64,000 nt of DNA, from the NCBI GenBank assembly GCA_021800805.1, contig JAJYYR010000001.1, positions 248,001 to 312,000 of the forward strand, written 5' to 3'. Below, piece by piece: positions 24,154 to 33,021 of the stretch; the first letter of the stretch is position 1; the number at the start of each line of letters is the position of its first letter. The DNA comes from a bacterium (lineage in GTDB: Bacteria; SZUA-79; Acidulodesulfobacterales; Acidulodesulfobacteraceae). The translations under genes and the position numbers were made by a program. The notes below the pieces were generated by a model, which searched no databases, was not told the DNA's origin, and saw nothing but the letters and a program-made list of their open reading frames with translations.

Positions 24154-25689
24154 ATGCCCATTAAACCTATATTAAATTATGACGAAATCCTCAAGACTCC
24201 AGATCCATACAATATTATTCCCCTAATCCATGATATAAGCGGAGATATGGATACGCCGATATCTATATTCTCGTCCTTCAAGCACGAGCCGTGCGCATTT
24301 TTTTTCGAAAGCACGGAAGGCGTTGGAAAATGGGGGAGATATTCCTTTATTTGCCTGAATCCCTTACTTACCGTTAAACTTTATAAAGATGAACTTAATA
24401 TCGAGAATTTTACCGGACATAGATTCCCATTTAAGGAAAATATAAATATTAAAGATTTAAACGAAGATATTTTTGTATATATAAAGAAAATCCTTGCCGA
24501 ATTTAATATATACAAAGACAATTTGTCTGAAGGATTTATTGGCGGGCTCTTTGGTTATTTAGGATACGAGATCAGCGGTCTTATAGAAAAATTGCCTCCG
24601 GATAAAGAAGATGTTACCGATGTTTATGATTTATTTTTTATGCTTCCGAGGGACATAATAGTTTATGACGGATTAAATCAGGCTATTAAGATAGTATCCT
24701 ATATATTCAGAAATAATTCTCACGACGAAAGACTTAAACCGGAATATGAATCGGCTGTTAAAAGAATAAATGAGATAAAGGATATTATCCAAAGAAAAGA
24801 TTCAGGATTTAAAAAAACTACAAAAGTTCAAAATTTCGATGTTGAAATTATCGATGAAACAGGTTTCGAAGAATTTAAGGAAAAAGTTTTAACTGCAAAA
24901 GAATATATACTCCGCGGCGATATATTTCAAGTGCAGATTTCCCGCAGAAAAAAGATTATTAATCCGCCGGATCCTTTTCTTTTCTATAGAGCGCTTAGAC
25001 TTGTAAATCCATCTCCATATATGTTTTATCTTAAAATTAACGATTTTGTAATTACCGGCTCTTCTCCTGAAAATTTAGTTAAACTATCAGACGGCATTAT
25101 CGAAACAAGGCCGATAGCCGGCACTATTAAAAGAGGCGAAAATCCGATCGAAGACGAATATCTTGCCGGCAAACTGCTTGACGATCCCAAAGAACGTGCA
25201 GAACATATTATGCTTGTAGATTTAAGCAGAAACGATATTGGAAGAGTATCAAAAAAAGGGTCGGTCAAGATTGATAAACTGATGTATATAGAAAAATATT
25301 CCCATGTTCAGCATATAGTTACCAGCGTTCTTTCTCAAATAAAAGAAGGAACCGACGCATTTGATTTAATTAGAGCTTCTTATCCGGCAGGCACGGTTAC
25401 CGGCGCGCCCAAAGTAAGGGCAATGGAAATAATTAATGAGCTTGAGAAATCAAAAAGAGGAGTTTATGCAGGAGGGATCGGCTATTTCGGTTTTTTGGAA
25501 GACGGTATGTGCAATAAAATGGAATTCTGTATAACTATAAGAACGGCGCTATTTAAAAAAAATGCGGCATATATTCAAGCGGCTGGAGGAATAGTGCATG
25601 ATTCTACGCCGGAAAATGAATTTGCCGAATCGGAAAATAAATTAAGACATCTAATAACGGCTTTTAAAATGATAGAAAGGTTTAATTAA
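24154..25689 (+). CDS. trpE: Anthranilate synthase component I
   Basis: Makes anthranilate from chorismate with ammonia supplied by TrpG; first step of tryptophan synthesis; 511 residues. The N-terminal regulatory part has FFFESTEGVGKWGRYSF, equivalent to the LLES tryptophan-feedback region. The catalytic half has LRGDIFQVQISRR, NPSPYMFYL, GSSPENLVKL, ETRPIAGTIKRG, MLVDLSRNDIGRV and PAGTVTGAPKVRAMEII. No Shine-Dalgarno is visible before the ATG. It is followed after six bases by trpG, and starts a complete seven-gene trp set. Confidence 0.97.
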   Translation: MPIKPILNYDEILKTPDPYNIIPLIHDISGDMDTPISIFSSFKHEPCAFFFESTEGVGKWGRYSFICLNPLLTVKLYKDELNIENFTGHRFPFKENINIKDLNEDIFVYIKKILAEFNIYKDNLSEGFIGGLFGYLGYEISGLIEKLPPDKEDVTDVYDLFFMLPRDIIVYDGLNQAIKIVSYIFRNNSHDERLKPEYESAVKRINEIKDIIQRKDSGFKKTTKVQNFDVEIIDETGFEEFKEKVLTAKEYILRGDIFQVQISRRKKIINPPDPFLFYRALRLVNPSPYMFYLKINDFVITGSSPENLVKLSDGIIETRPIAGTIKRGENPIEDEYLAGKLLDDPKERAEHIMLVDLSRNDIGRVSKKGSVKIDKLMYIEKYSHVQHIVTSVLSQIKEGTDAFDLIRASYPAGTVTGAPKVRAMEIINELEKSKRGVYAGGIGYFGFLEDGMCNKMEFCITIRTALFKKNAAYIQAAGGIVHDSTPENEFAESENKLRHLITAFKMIERFN

Positions 25690-25695
25690 AAACTT

Positions 25696-26262
25696 ATGAT
25701 TTTAGTTATAGATAATTATGATTCGTTTACTTATAATATCGTTCAATATGTAGGAGAGCTTGGTTTTGATACGGTAGTATTCAGAAACGATGCCATCGAC
25801 ATTTCCGATATTATAAAGATGAATCCCGAAAAGATAGTTATCTCTCCGGGTCCTAAATCGCCTGTTGAAGCTGGAATTACCGTTGAAGTCATAAAAAATT
25901 TTTATTCTAAGATTCCTATACTGGGAGTTTGTCTTGGGCATCAGGCTATCGGCTATGCATTCGGAGCGGAAATAATACGAGCCAAAAATGTGATGCACGG
26001 AAAAGTTTCATCTATAAAGCACGATTCATCTTTTATATATAAAGACGTACCGAGTCCTTTCGAAGCTACGAGATACCATTCGCTTGTTATCAATAAAAAA
26101 AACCTGCCGGATATTATAAACATAACTGCGATAAGCTTGGACGACGACGAAATTATGGGTATAGAGGTTAAAGGCAGTAAAGTTTACGGCGTTCAATTTC
26201 ATCCGGAATCCGTCCTTACATCTTTCGGAAAACAAATAATCAATAATTTTTTGTCTATTTAA
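25696..26262 (+). CDS. trpG: Anthranilate synthase component II (glutamine amidotransferase)
   Basis: Glutaminase subunit feeding ammonia to TrpE; 188 residues, single-domain class I amidotransferase. ILVIDNYDSFTYNIVQYVGELG is the N-terminal motif. The catalytic Cys is in GVCLGHQAIGYAFG and the His/Glu pair in VQFHPESVLT. It is not fused to trpD. The same subunit may also serve a para-aminobenzoate synthase, which cannot be judged here. Confidence 0.95.
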   Translation: MILVIDNYDSFTYNIVQYVGELGFDTVVFRNDAIDISDIIKMNPEKIVISPGPKSPVEAGITVEVIKNFYSKIPILGVCLGHQAIGYAFGAEIIRAKNVMHGKVSSIKHDSSFIYKDVPSPFEATRYHSLVINKKNLPDIINITAISLDDDEIMGIEVKGSKVYGVQFHPESVLTSFGKQIINNFLSI

Positions 26263-26267
26263 AATTT

Positions 26268-27302
26268 ATGAAAGAGGATTTTATAAAAGAATTATTAGGG
26301 CGGGTTGTTAATAATAACAATTTGACCACAGACGAATCGCATGAAATTTTTAATGCAATTTTAAAAGGAGAGCTTACTAATGCGCAAATTGCATCTTTCC
26401 TTACATCTTTAAAGATTAAAGGGGAAACAGTCGATGAGATCGTCGGCGCCGCTCTTGCAATGAAAGAAAATGCGGTTCCCGTAAACATTAAAGACGAGTA
26501 TAAATCTTCATTAGTGGATACCTGCGGAACGGGGGGAGATTCTAAAAATACGTTTAATATATCGACATGCTCAGCTTTAATCGCTGCAGGCGCGGGGGTT
26601 AAAATAGCAAAACACGGGAATTATGCCGTTTCTTCAAAATCTGGTAGCGCCGACGTTCTGAAAGAATTAGGGGTAAATATATCATTAGACGCCGAAGGAG
26701 TTTTAAGATCGATAGAATATGCGAACATAGGTTTTTTATTTGCTCCCGGATTTCACACGGCAATGAAATATGCCGCTCCCGTAAGAAAAGAGCTGGGGTT
26801 TAAAACCATTTTTAATATATTAGGTCCTTTAACCAACCCGTTAGGCGTGAAAAAACAGATAATAGGAGTTTATTCCCATGATTTATCCAAAAAAATAGTA
26901 GATGTGCTTAAAGCGTTAAATTCAGGAAAAACGTTCGTCGTTCACGGCAGAGACGGGATGGACGAAATAACCCTTTCGGCGATAACGGATATTTATGAAT
27001 TAGATGAGGCAGGCAATGTTGAATATTTTGAATTTAATCCCGAAGAATATGGATTTAGCTTTTATCAAGAAGACGAGTTTAAATCTTTATCTGTTGCTTC
27101 AAATGCAAAAATTATATATGATATTATCAGCGGAAATAAAAGTCCCAGGGCAGATCTCGCAATTTTAAACGCGGGATTTGCAATTTTAGCTTCCGGTAAA
27201 GTAGATAATTTACGCGATGCTTTTAGCGAAGCAAGGTACTCTGTGGAATCCGGCAACGCTTTAAAATCTTTACAAAACCTTATTGAAATTTCCAATAAAT
27301 AA
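26268..27302 (+). CDS. trpD: Anthranilate phosphoribosyltransferase
   Basis: Transfers phosphoribose from PRPP to anthranilate; 344 residues. The PRPP-binding DTCGTGGDSKNTFNIST motif, KHGNYAVSSKSGSADVLKELG and the FLFAPGFHTAMKYAAPVRKELG stretch are diagnostic. The usual KHGNRAVSS reads KHGNYAVSS here, a small change in the anthranilate-site loop. It starts five bases after trpG with no clear Shine-Dalgarno. Confidence 0.97.
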   Translation: MKEDFIKELLGRVVNNNNLTTDESHEIFNAILKGELTNAQIASFLTSLKIKGETVDEIVGAALAMKENAVPVNIKDEYKSSLVDTCGTGGDSKNTFNISTCSALIAAGAGVKIAKHGNYAVSSKSGSADVLKELGVNISLDAEGVLRSIEYANIGFLFAPGFHTAMKYAAPVRKELGFKTIFNILGPLTNPLGVKKQIIGVYSHDLSKKIVDVLKALNSGKTFVVHGRDGMDEITLSAITDIYELDEAGNVEYFEFNPEEYGFSFYQEDEFKSLSVASNAKIIYDIISGNKSPRADLAILNAGFAILASGKVDNLRDAFSEARYSVESGNALKSLQNLIEISNK

Positions 27303-27318
27303 GTATTAAAATATAAAT

Positions 27319-28143
27319 ATGATATTAGACGATATCTTAAAAGAAAAAACGAAAGAAATAGAAAAATTTAAAGCGTCGCTTAATGAAGAGGCATACAGGG
27401 GAAAGGCATTTTCTACTTTTAACGGTTTAAGAAGTTTAAAAAGCGCTTTAAAACCGAGGTCTAACGGGGAGGCGGTTTCATACAGGATTTGCAGTATAAT
27501 TGCTGAAGTCAAGAAAGCTTCCCCATCAAAAGGACTTCTATCGGCAAATTATAAGCCTGACGAACTATCGATTATTTATGAAAGAGGTGGAGCGAGCGCT
27601 ATTTCGGTTCTTACGGATAGGAAATTTTTTATGGGGAGTCCGTCGGATATTTTAAAAGTCAGAAATTCGGTAAAACTTCCTGTTTTAAGAAAAGATTTTA
27701 TTATCGACGAAATTCAAGTTTTTGAATCTAAAATAATAGCAGCGGACGCAATTCTTTTAATTATTAAAGCATTGACGGAAGTCCAGTATAAAAACCTTTT
27801 ATCTCTTGCATCGGAACTTTCTTTAGATGTCCTTACCGAGATAGCCGATGAAAAGGAGCTTGAGACGGCTTATAAATATAACGCCGAAATTATCGGCATA
27901 AATAGCAGAGATCTAAGGACTTTCAAAACGGATTTATTTAAAACTGCCGCTTTAGCTGAAAAAATACCTCCCGGAAAGTTGATTGTAGCGGAAAGCGGAA
28001 TTAACGGAAGAGGGGATATCGAAATGCTAATGAAAAGAGGCATAAATTCTTTTCTTATAGGAGAAGCCCTTGTTACTTCTAACGATGCTTCAAAGACTTT
28101 GAAAGACTTTTTATTGCCTTATTCTATGAATAATTACGTATAG
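27319..28143 (+). CDS. trpC: Indole-3-glycerol phosphate synthase
   Basis: Closes the indole ring; 274 residues, TIM barrel. IIAEVKKASPSKGLL holds the catalytic lysines; then GGASAISVLTD, LPVLRKDFIIDEIQVFES, AADAILLIIKAL, IIGINSRDLRTF and VAESGINGRGDIE follow in the family order. It is a stand-alone protein, not fused to trpF, which follows after 13 bases. Confidence 0.96.
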   Translation: MILDDILKEKTKEIEKFKASLNEEAYRGKAFSTFNGLRSLKSALKPRSNGEAVSYRICSIIAEVKKASPSKGLLSANYKPDELSIIYERGGASAISVLTDRKFFMGSPSDILKVRNSVKLPVLRKDFIIDEIQVFESKIIAADAILLIIKALTEVQYKNLLSLASELSLDVLTEIADEKELETAYKYNAEIIGINSRDLRTFKTDLFKTAALAEKIPPGKLIVAESGINGRGDIEMLMKRGINSFLIGEALVTSNDASKTLKDFLLPYSMNNYV

Positions 28144-28156
28144 ATTTAAAATTTTA

Positions 28157-28852
28157 ATGCCAGATATTCCAAAGATTAAGATATGCGGTATAACTAATGT
28201 CGATGACGCCTATAATGCTTTAGATCTGGGCGCCGATACTATAGGCTTCGTGTTTTACGAAAAATCAAAAAGATATGTTTCTCCCGAAACCGCAAAAGGA
28301 ATTATAAGGGAACTCAGAAAAACGGCGGGGAAAAATAAAAAAAATTTCTTATCGGTTAAAAGAAATATTATAATTACGGGAGTTTTTGTAAACGAGGGTT
28401 CGGAAAACATTAAAAAAATAGTAAAAGATTTGGATATCGATATAATTCAATTATCGGGAAACGAATCTTTAAATTACATAGAAGAATCCGGCATAGATAA
28501 AAATATAGTTTTAAAAGCTGTCCATGTTAAAGAAGAGAAGGATTTAGAAGTAATTTATCTATACAAGGAAGCCGGAGTTAATGTTCTTATAGACGCGTTT
28601 GGGGGGGAGGGCGTGTTCGGAGGAACAGGTATTTCCGTAAACTTAAATATAATGAAAAATTTAAACGCCTCCAATTTAATTTTAGCAGGAGGAATAGGTC
28701 AGGATAATATAGAATATATAATTAAATACCTTAAACCTTACGGAATAGACCTTTCCTCAAAAATAGAAGATTTACCCGGCAGAAAGAATTACGATAAGAT
28801 GGCGCTATTTTTTAAAAATTTTAGGAGAGCTTCATATGCAACTGCCAGATAA
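28157..28852 (+). CDS. trpF: Phosphoribosylanthranilate isomerase
   Basis: Isomerises phosphoribosylanthranilate to CdRP; 231 residues. Key motifs are [39 protein letters not shown] (catalytic Cys in KICG), [10 protein letters not shown] and [12 protein letters not shown], with a catalytic Asp in [16 protein letters not shown]. It is longer than the usual 200 to 210 residues because of a lysine-rich insert at about residues 55-75 ([12 protein letters not shown]). It overlaps trpB by 17 bases. Confidence 0.93.
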   Translation: MPDIPKIKICGITNVDDAYNALDLGADTIGFVFYEKSKRYVSPETAKGIIRELRKTAGKNKKNFLSVKRNIIITGVFVNEGSENIKKIVKDLDIDIIQLSGNESLNYIEESGIDKNIVLKAVHVKEEKDLEVIYLYKEAGVNVLIDAFGGEGVFGGTGISVNLNIMKNLNASNLILAGGIGQDNIEYIIKYLKPYGIDLSSKIEDLPGRKNYDKMALFFKNFRRASYATAR

Positions 28853-30011
28853 GAAAGGTCATTTCGGCGAATACGGCGGAAGATATATTTCGGAAACATT
28901 AATGCCTGCCGTAATCGAACTGAACCAATTTTATAAAAAGATTAGAAACGATAAGGAATTTATAAAAGAATTTAATTATTATCTAAAAAATTATGTAGGC
29001 AGGCCAAGCCCCTTGTATTTCGCAAAAAGACTTTCCGATATTTATAAGTCTAATATATATCTTAAACGAGAAGACTTAAACCATACAGGGGCGCATAAAA
29101 TAAACAATACCATAGGGCAGGCATTGCTTGCCGTAAAAATGGGGAAAAAGCGTATTATTGCCGAAACCGGGGCAGGACAGCACGGAGTGGCTACCGCTAC
29201 GGTCTGCGCCCTATTCAACTTAGAGTGCGAAGTATTTATGGGCAAAAAAGATGTAGAGAGACAGAAGCAAAATGTTTTTAGAATGGAACTTCTCGGAGCA
29301 AAAGTAAACCCCGTGGAATCGGGTTCTCAAACCCTAAAAGATGCTATGAATGAAGCATTAAGGGACTGGATTACAAATATTAAATCTACGTATTATATGA
29401 TAGGAACGGTTGCGGGGCCACACCCTTATCCTTTAATAGTCAGGGATTTTCAGTCCGTTATAGGAAAAGAAGTTCTGAAACAGCTTAAGAAACTGCCGGA
29501 TATTTTAATAGCATGCGTCGGGGGCGGCAGTAATGCCATAGGGTTGTTCCATCCATTTCTTAAATACTCTCAAGTCAAGATGTACGGTGTAGAAGCCGGA
29601 GGCTACGGCATTGAAACCGGTATGCACGCCGCTTCTATTTCCGGAGGCAGACCCGGAGTTTTGCATGGAAATAAAACTTACCTGCTTCAGGACGAGTTCG
29701 GCAGAATTGCCGATGCGCATTCTATTGCGGCGGGTTTAGACTATCCCGGAATAGGACCCGAACACAGCTATTTTGCCGATAATAAAAGGATCACATTCGC
29801 AGACGTAACGGATGACGAAGCCGTAGAAGCTTTTCAAAGACTATGCAGGCTTGAAGGTATTATTCCGGCATTAGAAAGTTCCCATGCCGTTGCATATTTA
29901 GAAAAAATAAAAAAAGAAATAAAAGGGAAAACCGTCGTTATTAATCTTTCGGGCAGGGGAGATAAAGATATGCACACGATTTCAGATTATCTGCTATCCC
30001 ATCCTAAATAA
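28836..30011 (+). CDS. trpB: Tryptophan synthase beta chain
   Basis: Joins indole with serine using pyridoxal phosphate; 391 residues. [18 protein letters not shown] at the start is typical of TrpB1. The PLP lysine is in [16 protein letters not shown], the phosphate-binding glycine loop is [12 protein letters not shown], and GRGDKDMHT is near the end. AGGAGAG at 28823-28829 supports the ATG inside the end of trpF. It is coupled to trpF and followed by trpA. Confidence 0.98.
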   Translation: MQLPDKKGHFGEYGGRYISETLMPAVIELNQFYKKIRNDKEFIKEFNYYLKNYVGRPSPLYFAKRLSDIYKSNIYLKREDLNHTGAHKINNTIGQALLAVKMGKKRIIAETGAGQHGVATATVCALFNLECEVFMGKKDVERQKQNVFRMELLGAKVNPVESGSQTLKDAMNEALRDWITNIKSTYYMIGTVAGPHPYPLIVRDFQSVIGKEVLKQLKKLPDILIACVGGGSNAIGLFHPFLKYSQVKMYGVEAGGYGIETGMHAASISGGRPGVLHGNKTYLLQDEFGRIADAHSIAAGLDYPGIGPEHSYFADNKRITFADVTDDEAVEAFQRLCRLEGIIPALESSHAVAYLEKIKKEIKGKTVVINLSGRGDKDMHTISDYLLSHPK

Positions 30012-30041
30012 TAATAAAATAACATTTTAAAGCGAAAAGAA

Positions 30042-30839
30042 ATGAAAAATAATAAAATCGACGAAGTTTTTAAGACGCTTAAATCTAAAGGCAAAACTGC
30101 TTTTATACCGTTTATATCTATAGGCGATCCCGATATGGAAACATCCTTGGAGATAGCAAAAGCTTTGATAAAAAACGGAGCGGATATTATCGAGCTGGGC
30201 TTCCCTTTTTCGGATCCGATGGCAGACGGCAAAGTTATACAAAGGTCGTATGAAAGAGCATTAAAAAGGAAAATTTCAATGGAAGACGCTTTTGATTTTA
30301 TAAAACGCCTAAAGGCTTTTAAGGATATTCCGGTAATCTTTTTTACATATTACAACCCCGTTTTTATACTCGGCAAAAAATTCGCCGAAGGCGCTCATAG
30401 CGCCGGAATAGACGGTATTTTAATAGTCGATTTGCCCCCTGAAGAGAGCCGTGAATTAACAAAATACATTCAAAGCAAAAATATATATCAGATTTATCTC
30501 TTAGCCCCTACGACGGGTAACGAAAGGATGAAGCAGATATTATCCCTCGCTAATGGTTTCGTATATTACGTCAGCGTTACGGGAGTTACCGGCGCAAGAA
30601 AAAGCCTCCCCGAAACAATTAAATCTAAGATTAAGGAAATTAGAGAAATAAGCTCTATACCGATTGGCGTAGGCTTCGGCATATCTTCAAAAGACCAGGC
30701 GAAAGATATCGGGGGTTGCGCCGATGCCATAATAATAGGTTCGAAAATAATTCAATTTATAGAGGATAACATTAACGATAAGCAGGCGATAATCCAAAGT
30801 ATAGCAGAATTTTCTTCCGATATAAAATCAAGTCTATAA
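30042..30839 (+). CDS. trpA: Tryptophan synthase alpha chain
   Basis: Cleaves indole-glycerol phosphate to give indole for TrpB; 265 residues. AFIPFISIGDPDMETS, ELGFPFSDPMADGKVIQRS (catalytic Glu and Asp) and FVYYVSVTGVTGARK are family motifs, followed by a phosphate-binding VGFGISSKDQ. It closes the trp genes, 30 bases after trpB, and is followed by accD after 15. Confidence 0.97.
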   Translation: MKNNKIDEVFKTLKSKGKTAFIPFISIGDPDMETSLEIAKALIKNGADIIELGFPFSDPMADGKVIQRSYERALKRKISMEDAFDFIKRLKAFKDIPVIFFTYYNPVFILGKKFAEGAHSAGIDGILIVDLPPEESRELTKYIQSKNIYQIYLLAPTTGNERMKQILSLANGFVYYVSVTGVTGARKSLPETIKSKIKEIREISSIPIGVGFGISSKDQAKDIGGCADAIIIGSKIIQFIEDNINDKQAIIQSIAEFSSDIKSSL

Positions 30840-30854
30840 ATATAATAATAATAT

Positions 30855-31694
30855 ATGCTTTTATTTAAATCAAAAAACGGCAAAAAGGAACAGGGCAAAT
30901 CTGCCATACCCGAAGGGCTGTGGATTAAATGTCCGAGTTGCAGCGAAATTATTTATAAAAAGGAATTAGAAAGAAATCTTGAGGTTTGTCCAAAATGTAA
31001 TTATCATTTCAGGCTTAAAGCGCTTAGAAGAATAGAAATAATATTCGATGAAGGCAGTTTTAAGGAACTGTTTCAAGATATCAAACCTGCCGACTTACTA
31101 AATTTTACGGATACGAAAAGGTATAAAGACCGGCTTAAGGAAGATGCCGATAAAACGGGGCTTTCTGATGCAGTAGTGGCTGGGGAAGGGAATATACATG
31201 GAATCAGAGCGGCATCTTCAATTTTCGATTTTAATTTTATGGGCGGCTCAATGGGGATGGTTGTAGGGGAAAAGATTGCAAAGACATTTGAATATGCTAT
31301 TACAAATAAACTCCCGGTGATAATTTTTTCGTCTTCCGGCGGCGCAAGGATGCAGGAAGGAATTCATTCTCTTATGCAGATGTCTAAAACCGTAGCGCTC
31401 GTTTCGGAATTTAATAGGACGGGTATGCCTTATATATCGGTCATGACCGATCCTACCACTGGAGGGGTATCGGCAAGTTTTGCCACGGTAGGCGATGTTA
31501 TAATTGCGGAGCCTAAGGCGCTTATAGGATTCGCCGGTCCGAGGGTAATAGAAAAGACTATTCATCAAAGTCTTCCCGAAGGTTTCCAGAGATCCGAATA
31601 TTTATTGGAACACGGAATGATAGATATGATAGTAGAAAGAAAAGACTTAAAGGATGTTTTAAAAAATCTGCTCCTTCTTTTTATCAATGGGTAG
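30855..31694 (+). CDS. accD: Acetyl-CoA carboxylase carboxyltransferase subunit beta
   Basis: Carboxyltransferase beta subunit in fatty-acid synthesis; 279 residues. An N-terminal zinc finger has CPSC at about 28-31 and CPKC 16 residues later. The crotonase-fold part has GFNFMGGSMG-like FNFMGGSMGMVVGEKI, SSSGGARMQEGIHSLMQM, DPTTGGVSASFA and LIGFAGPRVIEKT. The alpha subunit gene is not in the window. trpA-accD-folC order is common in proteobacteria. The last eight bases overlap folC. Confidence 0.96.
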   Translation: MLLFKSKNGKKEQGKSAIPEGLWIKCPSCSEIIYKKELERNLEVCPKCNYHFRLKALRRIEIIFDEGSFKELFQDIKPADLLNFTDTKRYKDRLKEDADKTGLSDAVVAGEGNIHGIRAASSIFDFNFMGGSMGMVVGEKIAKTFEYAITNKLPVIIFSSSGGARMQEGIHSLMQMSKTVALVSEFNRTGMPYISVMTDPTTGGVSASFATVGDVIIAEPKALIGFAGPRVIEKTIHQSLPEGFQRSEYLLEHGMIDMIVERKDLKDVLKNLLLLFING

Positions 31695-33021
31695 AAAAAT
31701 AAGTAAGCCAATAAATAAGTTAGATGCGATATACGGTTCAAGCGGTTTTTTAATGAATTTCGGACTTGAAAGAATAAAGGCGTTAATGCGTTATGCCGGT
31801 AATCCGCAGGATCAATTAAAAACGGTGCATATAGCGGGAACAAACGGAAAAGGGTCGGTAAGCAGGTTTATTTATAGTATTTTAGAAGAGCATAGCTTAA
31901 ATGTCGGACTTTATACTTCTCCTCATTTAATAACTTTTTCCGAAAGGATAATTGTCGGCGGAGAAAAAATAAGCAATGACGATCTGGAAAGATTGAATAA
32001 TTTTTTTAATAAAATAATTTCAGAAAAAGATGATTTTAAAAAATTAGGTTCTCCGTCTTTTTTTGAGTTGACTACGGCGATATGTTTTCAATATTTTTAC
32101 GAAAAAAAGGTTGATATAGCCGTTATAGAAGCGGGTTTAGGGGGCAGATTAGATGCGACTAATATAATAAAGAAACCGCTTCTATCCGTAATTACCAATA
32201 TATCTATGGACCACAAAGACATATTGGGGGGTTCCCTTAAAAAAATTGCATTAGATAAAGCCGGCATAATTAAAAGAAGCTCCGTCGTCGTTTGCGGAGA
32301 AAAAAAAAGCGTAATAGCGGATTTAATAAAAGATTATGCTTTAAGTTTAAAAGCCGGATATTTTTCTTCGAATTGCGTTAAATTATTCGAAAAAGGAGGT
32401 TTATATAATTACAAAGGACTAAATACTGAAATAAAAAATATAAAATTACCGAATCTTGCTTTGTATCAGAAATATAATTTAAAACTCGGTCTTTTATCTA
32501 TAGAAGTCCTTTATAAATATTTTAAAAACAGCTTTAAAACGGATTTAAACGATAATCTAATAAGAAACGGAATATTAAAATTTAAAAATGAAGGACGCTT
32601 TGAAATAATCAAGTATAAAAACAGCAGTATAGTTTTAGACGGAGCGCATAATCCGGACGGAATCAAAAATCTTGTTATTTCACTTCGGAAAATTTTTAGC
32701 AAAAATAATTTTATAATTATCTTTGCCGTTATGAAAGATAAAGACTATAAAACAATTTTAAGAAGGCTTTCTGTTCTAGGAGGAGATATTATTTTTGCCG
32801 GTTTAAATAATGACAGGGCGCTGGGCGTGAATGACTTAAAAGAACTATCCTTACAAAGTCGTTATTTTAGAAATGTTTTTACGGCTGATAATATAAAAGA
32901 TGCATTACAAACGGCGATTAAGAGTAAAAAAAAGAACGATATAATACTTATTTGCGGATCTTTATACCTGATTGGGGAATTTAAAAAAACCGTTACAAAT
33001 TCATTGCGTTTAAATTCATGA
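31687..33021 (+). CDS. folC: Folylpolyglutamate synthase / dihydrofolate synthase
   Basis: Mur-ligase-family enzyme that adds glutamate to folates and probably to dihydropteroate; 444 residues. The ATP-binding loop VHIAGTNGKGSVSRFIYSIL is at about 52-66, followed by GLYTSPHLITFSERI, VIEAGLGGRLDATN, ITNISMDHKDILG and VLDGAHNPDGIKNLV. It overlaps accD by eight bases and lptD by four (ATGA), so the three genes are coupled. Confidence 0.95.
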   Translation: MGRKISKPINKLDAIYGSSGFLMNFGLERIKALMRYAGNPQDQLKTVHIAGTNGKGSVSRFIYSILEEHSLNVGLYTSPHLITFSERIIVGGEKISNDDLERLNNFFNKIISEKDDFKKLGSPSFFELTTAICFQYFYEKKVDIAVIEAGLGGRLDATNIIKKPLLSVITNISMDHKDILGGSLKKIALDKAGIIKRSSVVVCGEKKSVIADLIKDYALSLKAGYFSSNCVKLFEKGGLYNYKGLNTEIKNIKLPNLALYQKYNLKLGLLSIEVLYKYFKNSFKTDLNDNLIRNGILKFKNEGRFEIIKYKNSSIVLDGAHNPDGIKNLVISLRKIFSKNNFIIIFAVMKDKDYKTILRRLSVLGGDIIFAGLNNDRALGVNDLKELSLQSRYFRNVFTADNIKDALQTAIKSKKKNDIILICGSLYLIGEFKKTVTNSLRLNS

